64,000 nt of DNA from Tetraselmis striata. Taxonomy: Eukaryota; Chlorophyta; Chlorodendrophyceae; Chlorodendrales; Chlorodendraceae. Positions 47,627 through 59,238 of this stretch are shown piece by piece (the first letter of the stretch is position 1; every line of letters begins with the position of its first letter). A program made the position numbers and the translations under genes. The stretch lies in assembly GCA_006384855.1 (NCBI GenBank), contig VCJN01001220.1, forward strand, positions 62,001 through 126,000. Direction: 5' to 3'. The notes under the pieces were generated by a model. It was not told the origin of the DNA, ran no database searches, and was given only the letters and a program-made list of their open reading frames with translations.

Positions 47627-49280
47627 TCATCATGATGTGCCAACTAGCGGATTTATTTAATTAGGTACATCATACAGCGCACATCAAGCAATGCGACTGC
47701 AATCACTCGGCGACAGATGAACGTTAAATGGGCAGCAATTGTCTTTCCGGGATGTGTGGCGGAAAGCAAAGAGTTGCACTAGGTATGAATTGCACATTTA
47801 ATTGACATTATGCCTAATTGGGTGTGTAGCATGCTAGTTTGTGTTCCAAAACGCTCACAGACATGCATAAGCTCGCATTCTTTGACAATAACTACTTACG
47901 AGGGGCACTTACATGATTTATCTCATATTCTGAGCACTTGATTAGGCGTCATATATAAACTAAATGAACGCAGTCTCAGTATGGTTTTGACATCTATGCA
48001 ATATTAAGAATCGAAATTATCTCTGAGGCTGACATGCGCCGTGAATACGCTACCAGACGTAGTATGGCACGAAACTGCATATGTTCGATACAATTACGTT
48101 TTGCACGTTTGGAAGACGACGTTGTTGCCCCCCAACTGGAGTCCAAGCCCCGTGGCAGTCGTCCAGTTGATGTCGTGTCGTGCACTCCTCGCCGGCACTG
48201 GATGATAGCATCCCGTCGCCTTCGTGCCCTGCAGACAACAGTATACACAATAAGCCGTTGTACGTTGTCGACTGGCTAAATCGTTCGCGGTCCAAGCTGT
48301 ACAGACAGCATCGCTATTCCTGCCACCAGATCGTGCTCTTCACAGTCGAGTCATACTGAGCCCAATGGCCGAGTCTCTTATTCGGGATGCCGGTCGACTT
48401 CCGACTCGCCGACATTTAAATGAAGCACGCGTTTCGCATGGTCAAACGCGCGCCGCGCCCGAGACTTGAGTGAACAAGGTTTCGACTGTGACAGTTCAGC
48501 GGCTTTCTGTCCAGTTATTCTGTACGTCACAGCAGTGTGCCCATGCCAACGTCGAAGTGCGTTGTAACCTGACGATATGGCGGCCACCAAGCGCATCGTA
48601 TCCTCCACGCCGATGAGCTCCTGGTCTGCTGCTTCGCCGCTCATTTCTGCGGCCTTCGTCCTAGCTACGGAAGCCCTGGATTGGCATTCAGCAAGCCGAG
48701 AAGATATATGCTCGCTGGGAAGCCTGTAGCGTATGCTATGCCCGGTAGGGGCGCCCGCGTGCGGGGTGGGCGCAGACTTGCAGTGCTGGAATAATATGGG
48801 TGGCGCCTTCGCCTGCTAGTCGCCCCTATATATATATAGGTTCCTGCCGCCCAGCTGGGCACACCGCGACGAACCGGGAGCGCTCCCGCCTCCCGGGTGC
48901 CACTATAGGGTACATATACTGCTGGTACTCGTAGAAGGTACCTCAGGGGTAGGTGCTATCACCGATGCAATAAATGCTAAATCCTTATACAGGTACCTGC
49001 TGTACTGATGAGGATTGAGGATCGAGGGTAGTTGGGGAATTGGGGTTTAGGACTGAGCATGCCGGATTGGTTTTGTATTCCCGGATATTAGTAGCCATTG
49101 AGGACTATTGCTCGTACGGCAAGGATTTAATATAGTCGCTACATATAGGTATTTATACTACTACTTACTTTATTTACGTAGGCGGTACCGACGAGCAGTA
49201 AAGAGTTTTACCGTGTCCCAGGATGGACAGGAAAAATCAAGTCCTCGCGTAAAGCGCGTGGTGCACAACTCAAAGCTCGT
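47627..49280. other. region upstream of the nuclease-ATPase gene
   Basis: AT-rich for the first 400 bases. A minus frame at 48378-48644 (88 codons, starts MSGEAADQELIGVEDTMRLV) has a natural composition but no recognised family. A TATATATATAGG stretch lies at about 48828. No clear promoter element can be pinned down. Confidence 0.4.
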
Positions 49281-49350
49281 CAGTTTTCGCAGCTAGACAG
49301 CGTAGATTTTGCATCAAAATGTACGGGGTCGGCTGGGACCGAAAGATCCA
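49281..49350. repeat. B2 repeat of the PAT-like element
   Basis: 70 bases from CAGTTTTCGCAGCTAGACAG to GACCGAAAGATCCA; outer (3') end of the element. Confidence 0.9.
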
Positions 49351-49717
49351 CGACTGGTACGGGGCCGCCATACCGGATGGTGTCCGGAAAGGCGCCGCAC
49401 GTCCCGAGCCCCCGCCGGTGTTTGCAAATTACATGCCCCCAGCGATCAGGTGGCTCATCAGGACAGTACATTCCGCTATGCTGCTCTCGGCCTCTCATAA
49501 CGGCTAAGACGCTGGGAAAGCCTGACTAATTGCTGCCGCACCTGGGCTTATCGGACACGCAACACCCCTGTCGGATGGCGTATAATCCTTATCAAAATGA
49601 TATTCACTCCCCACCTCAGGCGCTTTCACAACTAACCAGACTATCTCTAATCTAAATCGAGCAGCATCCGGAAACGTACCACACAAGCGAATAATTGTCT
49701 CCGGGCGGGTGGGTGGG

Positions 49718-49918
49718 AGACAATATAGTCGGGTGCCTTCCAACAACTGAAGGCGCCCCCGGTCCGCGGCCGCCTTTCATACTCGACTAAAGGGCGCCGC
49801 CGGACCGGCGCCGGCCGGTACTGGCGTACCGGGCCGGCAGGGTCGTCACTTAACCCTGACGGCGCTGCGAAAACCAGGGTTTCCTAGGTCGTTCCTCCCA
49901 AGGGAACCCTACAGTTTT
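49718..49918. repeat. A2 repeat of the PAT-like element
   Basis: 201 bases from AGACAATATAGTCGGGTGCC to ACCCTACAGTTTT, a direct repeat of A1. Confidence 0.9.
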
Positions 49919-49981
49919 CGCAGCTAAACAGCGTAGATTTTGCATCAAAATGTACGGGGTCGGCTGGGACCGAAAGATCCA
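49912..49981. repeat. B1 repeat of the PAT-like element
   Basis: 70 bases overlapping A2 by the seven-base CAGTTTT; 69 of 70 identical to B2. Confidence 0.9.
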
Positions 49982-52662
49982 ACAGATGAAAGAACAGTGG
50001 CCGGTGTGGCGGGGCCCGTACACGGCTGACATATGTGAGCCAAATTATACCGGGAATTATATTCAATCAGGAACAAACACAGGAACGGGGCATCACCAGC
50101 ACGGTATAGAATTGCCACTAGAACGGGACTTAAGTTGCGTCCCGGGAGGTATCCGAGTCAGTGTCGGATGGTGAATTGTCACCGTCACTATCGTCCAGTT
50201 CGTCCTCTTCGGCAAGTGACAGGATCGCACGTGACACGGACAGAACGTGCTCCTCATCCAGCCCCATATAGCGGAGCTGAGTAGAGGTTGACTTCCAGCC
50301 ACCATGCTGGCCCCATGTAGTGAGCGAGATGTCTGCGTTAGCGGCGGCGGAAGCACCTACTACGTGCCTGACTGGCCGAGTCAGAGATGAACAGCCAGCA
50401 GTCATTTAGATAGCAGAGCATCTTGATGCCCCTACCGCGACAGTGTCGCACCAGAACTCCCATGACTTGAGAAGAACAGCGGGGGCATCAGACAGCCCAA
50501 AGCATAGAACTCGCCAAGTGTAGAATTTTCCTCTCCATTCAGACCCGTTGTAAGGAGCAGCTGAGTCATGGAGGCGGACATGGTAATAGCCCTGAGTCAT
50601 ATCTATGCAGGACAGCATGTCGCCGGGGTTCACCAGGGCTTGACAACTTAGATAACGATCCCATCCTAAAGGGAGTGTAAACCAAGTGTTTGTCGACATG
50701 ACGCTGATCGCAACTCAGCCTGAGTCCACCATGGGGTTTGGGAACTACACCCAAAGGGTTCAGCGCCACTAGACGCATAGGTTCTTCTCTAATATGGCCA
50801 AGTGGCAACAACAAAGCGATCTGCCCATCAATAAAATCGGGGTGCTGCAGCGCGGAAGGGTGATTTGGCAGATGACTGGGTGGTGCGGGACCATCAGCCC
50901 AGTTCATACGGCAGCTATGCCTGACCCAAACTGTGACTTGACTGAGTCAGTGAAGCTGTCCCAAAATTGCCAGCCTTTACGGATAGCACCGGCTGATTCC
51001 ACAGGAGAATTGACGCCCAGAGCCGGCTCATGAGGAAGCTCAAAATTAGTTGACGTTAAAACCGTCACAAATGCCAACGCCACAGACAGCATCATAGTGG
51101 TCAGCAAGCAGCCCGGATGACTGCTGCATGAATCAAACAGTGAGTCTGAACTCGAAATCGTCTGAACTGAAAATAACAGTATTTTCAAATTAAATCGCTC
51201 CGACACAACGGGAGGTATGAATCGGCACACAGGGTGTGCCGCCCTTTACACGAATGCATCGCCGGCCAACTTGTGGAAAGTTGCCGAGACAACTGCCACG
51301 GGCAGCACAGAGTCGCAGGGACATCATATGTATTACACACGAGGTATCTCTCGGAGAAACACCACCTAATAGGTGACTCTCCCTGAGGAGATCAGAGCTG
51401 CTATGACACGAGCCTGAGCTCAGCTCCCGGAGGAGGGCTAACAGTCGCCCGGAGGCCTAACTGCAGCTACATGAAACACCATCACTGTCCAGGCCAGGAG
51501 GATTGCAGACTCCACAGCTTCATCGACGTGCACTCGGGCAGTCCCTACTGAAGTGTCCCTTCCTCTGGCAACGACAACATGTGATGTCCGCAGCAGAAGA
51601 CCGACCAGTTGGAGACCTCTCCTCGCGACGGCCGCCCTCCCTCCCGTTGTCGCTCCCACGGTGAAAAGACTCGGGCTCGCGAGAAGAGGAAGAAGGCCTC
51701 GCGCGCGAAGAAGAAGAGGAAGGTTTCTCGGCCTTGACCTTCTCAATCGCCTTCTTCAGCTCCTTGTAGTCCGCTGAGCCCTTCTCGCCGAGAGGGTCCA
51801 CTGCATCGAACTCCTTGGCGACTTCCGCGCCGTACTCGTGCTCCACATGCAACTTCTTGCCACGCTTGTTAATCCGAAGAGCCACAGTGGTACACAAAGC
51901 CAGTGCCGCGGTAATCGTCTTGAACAGCTCCGCAGACGACGCTGGCAAGGAAGCAGGAAGATCGGTGCCGTCCTCCACCAAGTCACGCAGAGGCTCCTCC
52001 CCCGGTGCCAAAAGGTCAGAGATCTGAAAGACGTGGTCTAGGTCGCGTTGAAGACTACGAGCATCAGCGGTATGGCGGCGGTGAACCTGACCCTCTTTGT
52101 CCAGCCAGCCATCCTCGGGTGCGTTGATGGAGCGAGACGGTGCTTCCATAGCCGGAGGTTGAGCTGATCTCTTGCCCTTGCGGTCGTAGTCGGCGTCCCC
52201 CTCCGCAACGCGTTTCGAAGCTGAAGCCGAAGTGGACGGACCGCTCGACGACGCGACTGCCTACCTAAGCTCAGAAACCTCTCATTCGATACGGAGTAGA
52301 GCTGCAGAAGTATCCGCTACTGCCTGTCTAGCGGCGACGAGAGAGGGAGATTCAGCTACCCCGTCTGCAGGTAGAGTGTCGCCGCCTAGGACAGTGAGAT
52401 GATTTTCGCGCGTAACGAGTTGCTCACGAAGAGCTTTACGGGAGTCCAGTAACTCGTTCCAAACGAGTTCAAACTTGTCTACTGCTAAAACTGAGACGAG
52501 AAAGCAAGGTGACAGCACCATGAGCGAGACAAAGAGCCAGCACGCCCAAGACGTACTCGCGGAGCGAGCCATGGTGAGTGCCGGGATCAAACACACTACA
52601 TAACGCAGAAGAAATTTGAACTTTTGTAGTCGAAGACGAAACGCAAATGTACTAGTCTTAGA

Positions 52663-52866
52663 AGACAATATAGCCGGGTGCCTTCCAACAACTGAAGGCG
52701 CCCCCGGTCCGCGGCCGCCCTTCATACTCGGCTAAAGGGCGCCGTCGGACCGGCGCCGGCCGGTACTGGCGTACCGGGCCGGCAGGGTCGTCACTTAACC
52801 CTGACGGCGCTGCGAAAACCAGCAGGGTTTCCTAGGTCGTTCCTCCCAAGGAAACCCTACAGTTTT
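52663..52866. repeat. A1 repeat of the PAT-like element
   Basis: 204 bases from AGACAATATAGCCGGGTGCC to CCCTACAGTTTT; outer (5') end of the element on the minus strand. Confidence 0.9.
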
Positions 52867-53880
52867 ACTCGGGGTTTGCGCGTGTGAGGTGACACAGAAA
52901 ATCACCTAGTTTATGCGGCGAATAAGAGCTGGCTCAGAGATAATCACCGGGTTGATTAGGCTACAGGTCATAATTTGATCCATAGGGAAAAATCATCCGC
53001 GTTTTTCTATCCTAGGTATACTCTCGAGTGAATTCTGGGAAATTTCTGGGTATCGAGCGAGAGAACAATATTAACAGCGACCAGTACTGGTATAATACAC
53101 ACGGGTGCCGACGCACTTTGAAGAACGTAAATTCGTGACGTAGAAATAGAGGTCCCAGCAGCGTTCCTAAGATCGTACTATATTTCGTTATTATTTCGTT
53201 TAAATTTGAGCCAGAAGGGGCATGGCACGTTCTTTTAAAACTGCGATCTTCAAAGTGCGTCGGCAACCTTAGTCCCTATTTAATGACAATATAACATTGT
53301 AATGACTGCGGGCGGATGCTCTAGAATGCTCGCTTCGCCGTCGATTATATTCTAATAAATGACAATACCGCCGCTACTTGTACACTCGTACACCCTCCGG
53401 CCACAAGTTAGGGTCAGCGGCTGGCTCCGATATGAACCTGCAGTACGAGTATTTGCTAAATTGCTGTATTTATTCTCCGCCGGTGCGCCGGCGGGAATTA
53501 TGGCACGGCGTTGGTCGGTTGCTTTAGTACAAGTATTCCTGATGAGATAATGACATGTGATTGGGCAGGATGTTGACTGTGGGAATAAAAGGTCCGCTAT
53601 CATCTCTGTCGTTTTTTATTGCTTTCCTAGTTGGTAGTCGTTACTGTAGAGAGAGAGAGAGAGAGATTGAAGATATTTGCAAATGGGGCGCCCCGGCCAT
53701 GTGGTATTATAAATACAACAATTTATCATAGGGCGCGCACAAAGGTATGAAACTAATGTGCATATGAATATCCAATATATTGAGCATATATTGCTTATTC
53801 CGAACCGGGTGATGTAGACTTGCATCATAATAATTGTGTTGCCTACTCAATCATTATATTTGGAAGGGGAATGGGACAAG
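52867..53880. other. AT-rich intergenic, no gene
   Basis: Short frames only. A (GA)n microsatellite lies at about 53648-53668. No protein resemblance. Confidence 0.5.
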
Positions 53881-53950
53881 ATACTAGCGTAAACGGTAGA
53901 GGCCACTATACTTCACTTATGACTCACTGAAAATGGGACAATTTACTAGC
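53881..53950. repeat. left arm of a 70-bp inverted repeat
   Basis: From ATACTAGCGTAAACGG to GGGACAATTTACTAGC; the reverse complement of 59789-59858 with one mismatch. Confidence 0.92.
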
Positions 53951-54167
53951 TTTAAACCCTGTGCAGGTTTTTAGGGTTCGCGTGTACTGGCACAAAGTAC
54001 ATGATCACTTGGTGGCGGCGGAACGAGGCAGAGGCGGCGGGTCGAGGCAGGTTCTCCGAAGGTAGGTAGGTAGGTAGGTTGCCGCGAAGTCGGGGCAGTT
54101 CTCCGTTTCCCACACCTGCCTAACAGTTCTCGCTGAAACAAGTAGGAAGTAGGGCTGCGGGGTCAGT

Positions 54168-54830
54168 ATGGGTTCCCCCTTGCGGGCTATACACGAACTT
54201 CGCGCCGCACTCGGGGAGGTGCGGGAACTCATTCAAGATCATGAGGGAATGATGAGTAGGGAAGTTCTTCTCGAGATGGCAACAAGTTGTATCGGGTCTG
54301 CCGTTGGCCGGCCCGTCTCCTCGCGTGGGGCAGCCTTGCGTGATGTTGCGACCTTGGAAGAGTCGTTAAGGGGGGGTGCCCAGCGCCCCACTGCGTCTTT
54401 GGCCGAAGTAGTGGCGTCTAAAGAGGGTGCCGCAGGCAGCCCCGGCATGCAAGGCAGCGCTAGGCGTTCCGACACGGCAGTTGCAGGCGCCCCACGGCCC
54501 ACCCCGGCTGAGGATGAGGTACAACCACACCATATCGGTAGTCACTGGCTTCCTGCCGAAGACGGCCACACTGAATATGCCGACTACAAAGCGGTCAAGT
54601 CGGTGATCTCAGGCCTCCCTACTAAATGGCGATTTTTGTATGCCTCGGCGGCTACAAAGGTATGCTGCCCCTCGTCAAATAATTTCCGCGTGCAGGTAGT
54701 AGTCACCTGCGGTCGAACCAACGGATACATTGCAGCAAGGCCGCCCACCTTGCGACTGGCGTCGCTTCTTTTGAGGCCGGTTGCGACTATGCGGCAGCAA
54801 GGCGAGGGGGTACGTCGCTCGTGCAGCTAG
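54168..54830 (+). CDS. hypothetical 220-aa frame inside the inverted-repeat segment
   Basis: Opens with MGSPLRAIHELRAALGEVRE, has a helical, natural-looking composition (REVLLEMATSCIGSAV) and continues to GHTEYADYKAVKSVISGLPT before running into the first 188-bp satellite unit at about 54733. The last third is therefore repeat sequence and the true protein, if any, ends or splices earlier. No family is recognised. It could be a captured host fragment or an element-encoded protein. Confidence 0.3.
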   Translation: MGSPLRAIHELRAALGEVRELIQDHEGMMSREVLLEMATSCIGSAVGRPVSSRGAALRDVATLEESLRGGAQRPTASLAEVVASKEGAAGSPGMQGSARRSDTAVAGAPRPTPAEDEVQPHHIGSHWLPAEDGHTEYADYKAVKSVISGLPTKWRFLYASAATKVCCPSSNNFRVQVVVTCGRTNGYIAARPPTLRLASLLLRPVATMRQQGEGVRRSCS

Positions 54831-56400
54831 CAGTCGGGGGGATGTGGGTAGGTTGAACGCGCAATGGCGACATAAGTAGCAAGCCATAAAAATGCAAAGG
54901 TGGACAACAATATTATGTCGCAGCAAGGCCGACCACCTTGGCGACGTGTGTCGCTTCTTTTGAGGGCGGCTGCGACTCGTTGGCGGCGGGCGAGGAGATG
55001 CGTCTCTTGTGCCAGCTTTTGCACTCCGGGGCTGTGGGTCGAATGTGCGATGGCGACATTATCATTACCAAGCCGAAAACTGAAACAGCCCAGCATAGCC
55101 TTACCTCGCAGAAAGGCCGCCCACCTTGGCGACTCGCGGCGCCTCTTGCAAGCCGGCTGCGACTCGTCGGTAGCAAGGCGAGGTGGTGCGTCGCTCGTGC
55201 CAGCTTTTGCACTCGGGGGCTGTCGGACGAACGTGCGATGGCGACATAATTAGCAAGTCGGAAACTAACGAAACAACCTAGCATAGCCTTACAGCATCGC
55301 AGTAAGGTCACCCACCTTGGCGACTCCCGGCGCCTCTTGCGAGCCGGCTGCGACTCGTCGGCAGCAAGGCGAGGGGGTGCGTCGCTCGGGGGCTGTGGGT
55401 CGAACGTGCGATGGTGACGTAAGTAGCAAGCCATAAAAATGCAAAGGTGGACAACAACATTATGTCGCAGCAAGGCCGACCACCTTGGCGACGTGCGTCG
55501 CTTCTTTTGAGGGCGGCTGCGACTCGTTGGCGGGGGCGAGGAGATGCGTCGCTTGTGCAAGCTTTTGCACTCGGGGCTGTGGGTCGAATGTGCGATGGCG
55601 ACATTATCATTACCAAGCCGAAAACTGAAACAGCCCAGCATAGCCTTACCTCGCAGAAAGGCCGCCCACCTTGGCGACTCGCGGCGCCTCTTGCAAGCCG
55701 GCTGCGACTCGTCGGTAGCAAGGCGAGGTGGTGCGTCGCTCGTGCCAGCACCAGCGACGAGCGACGCACTCGGGGGCTGTCGGACGAACGTGCGATGGCG
55801 ACATAATTAGCAAGTCGGAAACTAACGAAACAACCTAGCATAGCCTTACAGCATCGCAGTAAGGTCACCCACCTTGGCGACTCCCGGCGCCGGTGGCTGC
55901 GACTCGTCGGCAGCAAGGCGAGGGGGTGCGTCGCTCGGTGGCTGTGGGTGGAACGTGCGATGGCGGCATAATAATTAGCAAGCCGGAAACTACATGAGCC
56001 CATAACCCATAGCCTTACGTCACAGCAAGGCCGTCCACCTTGGCGAATTGCGTCGCTTCATTTGAGGCCGGCTGCGACTCGTCGGCAGCAAGGCAAGGGG
56101 GTGCGTCGCTCGTGCCAGCTTTTGCAATTGGGGGCTGTTGGGTCGAACGCGCGATGGCGACATAATTAGCAAGCCGAAAACAACTGAAGCCCAGGATAAC
56201 CTTACATCGCAGCACGGCCGCCCACCTTGGCGACTGGCGTTGCTTCTATTAAGGCCGGCTGCAACTCGTCGGCAGCTGGGGCAGGGAGTGCGTTGCTCGT
56301 GCTAGTTTTTGGAGTCGGGGGCTGTCAGTCGAACGTGTAATGGCGACATAATTAGCAAGCCGTATAAAAATACAAAGGTGCACCACAACATTATATCGCA
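54733..56400. repeat. 188-bp satellite array, left block (about 9 units)
   Basis: Units start near 54733, 54921, 55109, 55298, 55468, 55650, 55855, 56022 and 56210 with GCAGCAAGGCCGCCCACCTT or a variant. Each holds GGTGCGTCGCTCGTGCCAGC and GCGATGGCGACATAATTAGC. 54921-55467 (three units) is repeated as 55468-56021, a higher-order repeat. The 230-240 codon frames here on the minus strand are satellite artefacts. Confidence 0.92.
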
Positions 56401-56759
56401 GCACGGCCAGCCTCCCCCCCCCCCCCCCCTCTCCACCATGCCCTCCATCCCGCCTTTTCCGCATCTCTTACAATGGGCATGGTGGTTGTCGCGCCTTTAG
56501 CCTCCGAGCCGCTGGCATCCGGCACGCCCTCACCACCGCCTAATGCTAGCGCCAGTCCAGAGAGTGTGGCTGCCGACGCGCCGGCTCTCTGCCCGCCGCT
56601 CTCCCCCGCGTGGCTATCGCTAGGCGTAGGCAAGCCCTCGCCCGCATCGTCAGCGGCAGCTGCCAAACTCGGCGACATGTCTGCCGCGGGCGGGCCCTGC
56701 CCCTGACCCGCCACTGACTGCGTATCGGCCCAGCGAGGTCCAATGGCCAGGGCCGCCAC
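56391..56759 (-). pseudogene. captured exon copy 1 within satellite
   Basis: Minus-strand frame containing QGPPAADMSPSLAAAADDAG and GLALALGGGEGVPDASGSEA. Paralogous to 58933-59238. The frame is kept, the length differences are whole codons, and both copies continue into a GTAAGAG donor-like site at the same place. No family is recognised; it is Ala/Gly/Ser-rich. Confidence 0.5.
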
Positions 56760-57200
56760 GCGACGAGAGCGTTTGGCATGCGGGTTAGGAGCAGCGCCGC
56801 GAGGGGGTTCGTCGCTCGGGCCAGCTTTTGCGCTTGGAGTCTGCGGGGGCCAACGTGCGATGGCGACTCAATTAGCATGCCGTAAAAGTAACAAGTGCGC
56901 AACGGCAACAAAGGTGCAGCGGGTCCAACCCACCTTGGCGACGTGAGGCGCCCCTGTCGAGGCCGGCTGCGACTCGGGAGCAGCGCTTCGAGGGGGTGCG
57001 TCGCTCGGGCAAGCCTCTGCGCTCGGGGTATGCGGGGCCAACGTGCGATTTCGACTCTATTAGCGAGCCGTAAAAGTAATAGGTGCGCAATGGCAACACG
57101 TGCAACGGGGCCAACCCACCTTGACGACTCGCGTCGCCCTTGTCGAGGCTGGCTGCGGCTCGGCAGCAGGCACGCGAGGGGGTGCGTCAACACGACTACC
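56760..57200. repeat. diverged satellite units, middle block
   Basis: About three degenerate units (GAGGCCGGCTGCGACTCG, GGGGGTGCGTCGCTCGGGC, CAACGTGCGAT...ATTAGC) lie between the two main arrays. Confidence 0.8.
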
Positions 57201-57800
57201 ATACAACACGACTGCCACTCCGAGTACCAGGTCACCCAGGCGCGCATTGTCGCGTATACCAACAGCAGGCGAGGATTGCTGCCCCAACCTTGTCGCTTCT
57301 TGCAAGCCGTCCATAGAGTTTGGTGTCGACTGAAGTGCGTTTCTGCGGGCGACAACGTTTCCTGCGACTGCGACGAGTCCAGAAGGTGCCGGCAGTGCAG
57401 CCACCTTTATCTATGGCGGGCACTTTTGCATACATCACCAAGATCTCAGGCTCCGCTGCGCCCGGCACCACTTCAGCGGTGCCCACCCCATAGTAGAGCT
57501 GGCGATCCTGCGCTCCGCCCTCTTCCTCACGTCCTGGGGAACGATGGACCAGGACCGCGGCGGCTTGACTGCAGCGGATGGGACGGACTTGTGCGGTGCT
57601 CCGGGGGAGGTGGGTGAAGAGGAAGTGACGGGAGTGGCAATAATCGGCGGCGGGATCGCTCCTCACGGCCGCGCTTGGAGCCAGCACCACCCTGCCCGCG
57701 TTTGCCCTTGCATTTTCCCCCTTTTTGCTTCTCCCGGCCTGCACAGGCGTCACCAAAGGATTGCCGCAACTGTGAGCAAACGGTGAGGGTCGTTCAGGCC
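57200..57800. other. unique segment between satellite blocks
   Basis: Not satellite. The minus frame 57756-57232 contains LYYGVGTAEVVPGAAEPEIL and VMYAKVPAID, which reads like an exon of an ordinary protein, but no family is recognised. Possibly another captured fragment. Confidence 0.35.
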
Positions 57801-58880
57801 TTTTGCAGCGGGGGCAGCGGGTGCGTCGCTGGTGCCAGATTTTGCAGTCGGGAGGTATGGGTCGAATGTGCGATGGCGTCTACATAATTAGCAAGTCGGA
57901 AACTAAAAAAAATCAACATAGCCTTACATCGCAGCAAGGCCGCCCACCTTGCGACTGGCGTCGCTTCTTTTGAGGCCGGTTGCGACTCGCCGACAGCAAG
58001 GCGAGGGGGTGCGTCGCTCGTGCAGCTAGCAGTCGGGGGGGGGGGGGGGGGGGGGGGTCGAACGCGCGATGGCGACATATTTAGCAAGCCATAAAAATGC
58101 AAAGGTGGATAACATCATTATGTCGCAGCAAGGCCGCCCGCCTTGGCGACGTGCGTCGCCTCGGTTGAAGCCGGCTGCGACTCGTCAGCGTCGGGCGAGG
58201 GGATGCGTCGCTCGTGCAAGGTTTGGGACTCGGGGGCTATCGGTGGAACGTGCGATGGCGGCATAATAATTAGCAAGCCGGAAACTGCAAAAGCCTAGCT
58301 TAACCTTATATCGCAGCAAAGCCGCCCACCCTTGCGACTGGTGGCGCATGCGAGCCGGCGGCGACTCGTCGGCAGCAAGGCGAAGGGGATGCGTCGCTTG
58401 TGCCACGTTATGCACTCGGGGGCTGTGGGTGGAACGTGCGATGGCGACATAATTAGACAGTCGAAAACTAAAACAGCCTAGCATAGCCTTACATCGAAGC
58501 AAGGCCGCCCACCGTGGCGACTGGCGTCGCTTCATTTGAGGCCGGCTGCGACTCGTCGGCAGCAAGGCAAGGGGGTGCGTCGCTCGTGCTTTGCAATCGG
58601 GGGCTGTGGGTCGAACGCGCGATGGCGACATAACTAGCAAGCCGGAAAAAACAGAAGCCCAGGACAGCAACCTTACATCGCAGCAAGGCCGCCCACCTTG
58701 GCGACTGGCGTTGCTTCTATTAAGGCCGGCTGCAACTCGTCGGCAGCGGGGGCAGGGAGTGCGTTGCTCGTGCTAGTTTTTGGAGTCGGGGGCTGTCAGT
58801 CGAACGTGTAATGGCGACATAATTAGCAAGCCGTATAAAAATGCAAAGGTGCACCACACTACCACAGCATTACATCACAG
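57800..58880. repeat. 188-bp satellite array, right block (about 6 units)
   Basis: Units near 57937, 58126, 58314, 58498, 58680 and 58876 plus a partial at 57800-57930, same orientation as the left block. A G run of about 21 bases interrupts the unit at 58037. Confidence 0.9.
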
Positions 58881-58932
58881 CACGGCCACAACCCCCCCCC
58901 CCCCCTCCCCCGCCCCCCGCCCTCCATCCCGC

Positions 58933-59238
58933 CTATTCCACAGCTCTTACCGTGAGCATGGTGGTTGTCGCGCCTTTACCAGCCTCCGAGCCGCTGGCAT
59001 CCGGCACGCCCCCACCCCCGCCTAATGCGAGCGCAAGTCCACAGGGTGTGGCTGCCGACGCGCCGGCTCCCTGCCCGCCGCTCTCCCCAGCCTGGCTATC
59101 GCTATGCGTAGGCCAGCCCTCGCCCGCATCGCCAGCGACAGCCAAGCTCGGCGACATGTCTGCCGCTGGCGGGCCCTGCCCCTGACCCGCCACTGACTGC
59201 GTATCGGCCCGGCTAGGTCCAACGGCAAGGGCCGCCAC
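58933..59238 (-). pseudogene. captured exon copy 2 within satellite
   Basis: QGPPAADMSPSLAVAGDAGE and GLALALGGGGGVPDASGSEA align with copy 1, with in-frame one-codon indels and the same GTAAGAG donor-like sequence after the TTTM codons. Flanked by C and G runs (58890, 59352). Confidence 0.5.

Larger units (their letters stand above)
49281..52866 (-). mobile_element. PAT-like (DIRS order) tyrosine-recombinase retrotransposon, fossil
   Basis: Reads on the minus strand as A1 (52866-52663), a leader and gag-like frame with a CX2CX4HX4C zinc knuckle (52149-51520, CCRCQRKGHFSRDC), an RT part (about 50907-50406; LNPLGVVPKPHGGLRL, FYTWRVLCFGLSDAP), a tyrosine-recombinase end (50405-50130; ISLTTWGQHGGW), B1 (49981-49912), A2 (49918-49718), a 367-bp spacer and B2 (49350-49281). 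This A1-genes-B1-A2-B2 layout is the split direct repeat of PAT/Ngaro-type elements. B1/A2, the B2 end and the A1 end all share CAGTTTT, as the circular-intermediate model predicts. A1 and A2 differ by about 5 substitutions and one indel in 200 bases, B1 and B2 by one base in 70, so it is young. It is broken, with several breaks, and shorter than full-length relatives. Confidence 0.8.

Noticed and set aside
49281-52866. reading the A repeats as ordinary LTRs of a Gypsy-type element
   Set aside because: The extra B1/B2 pair, the CAGTTTT junction, the DIRS-like RT motifs and the recombinase-like end fit a PAT-like element better.
54913-56003. 230-242 codon minus-strand frames in the satellite
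   Set aside because: Produced by the tandem 188-bp unit being stop-poor in one frame; the same peptide recurs with every unit.
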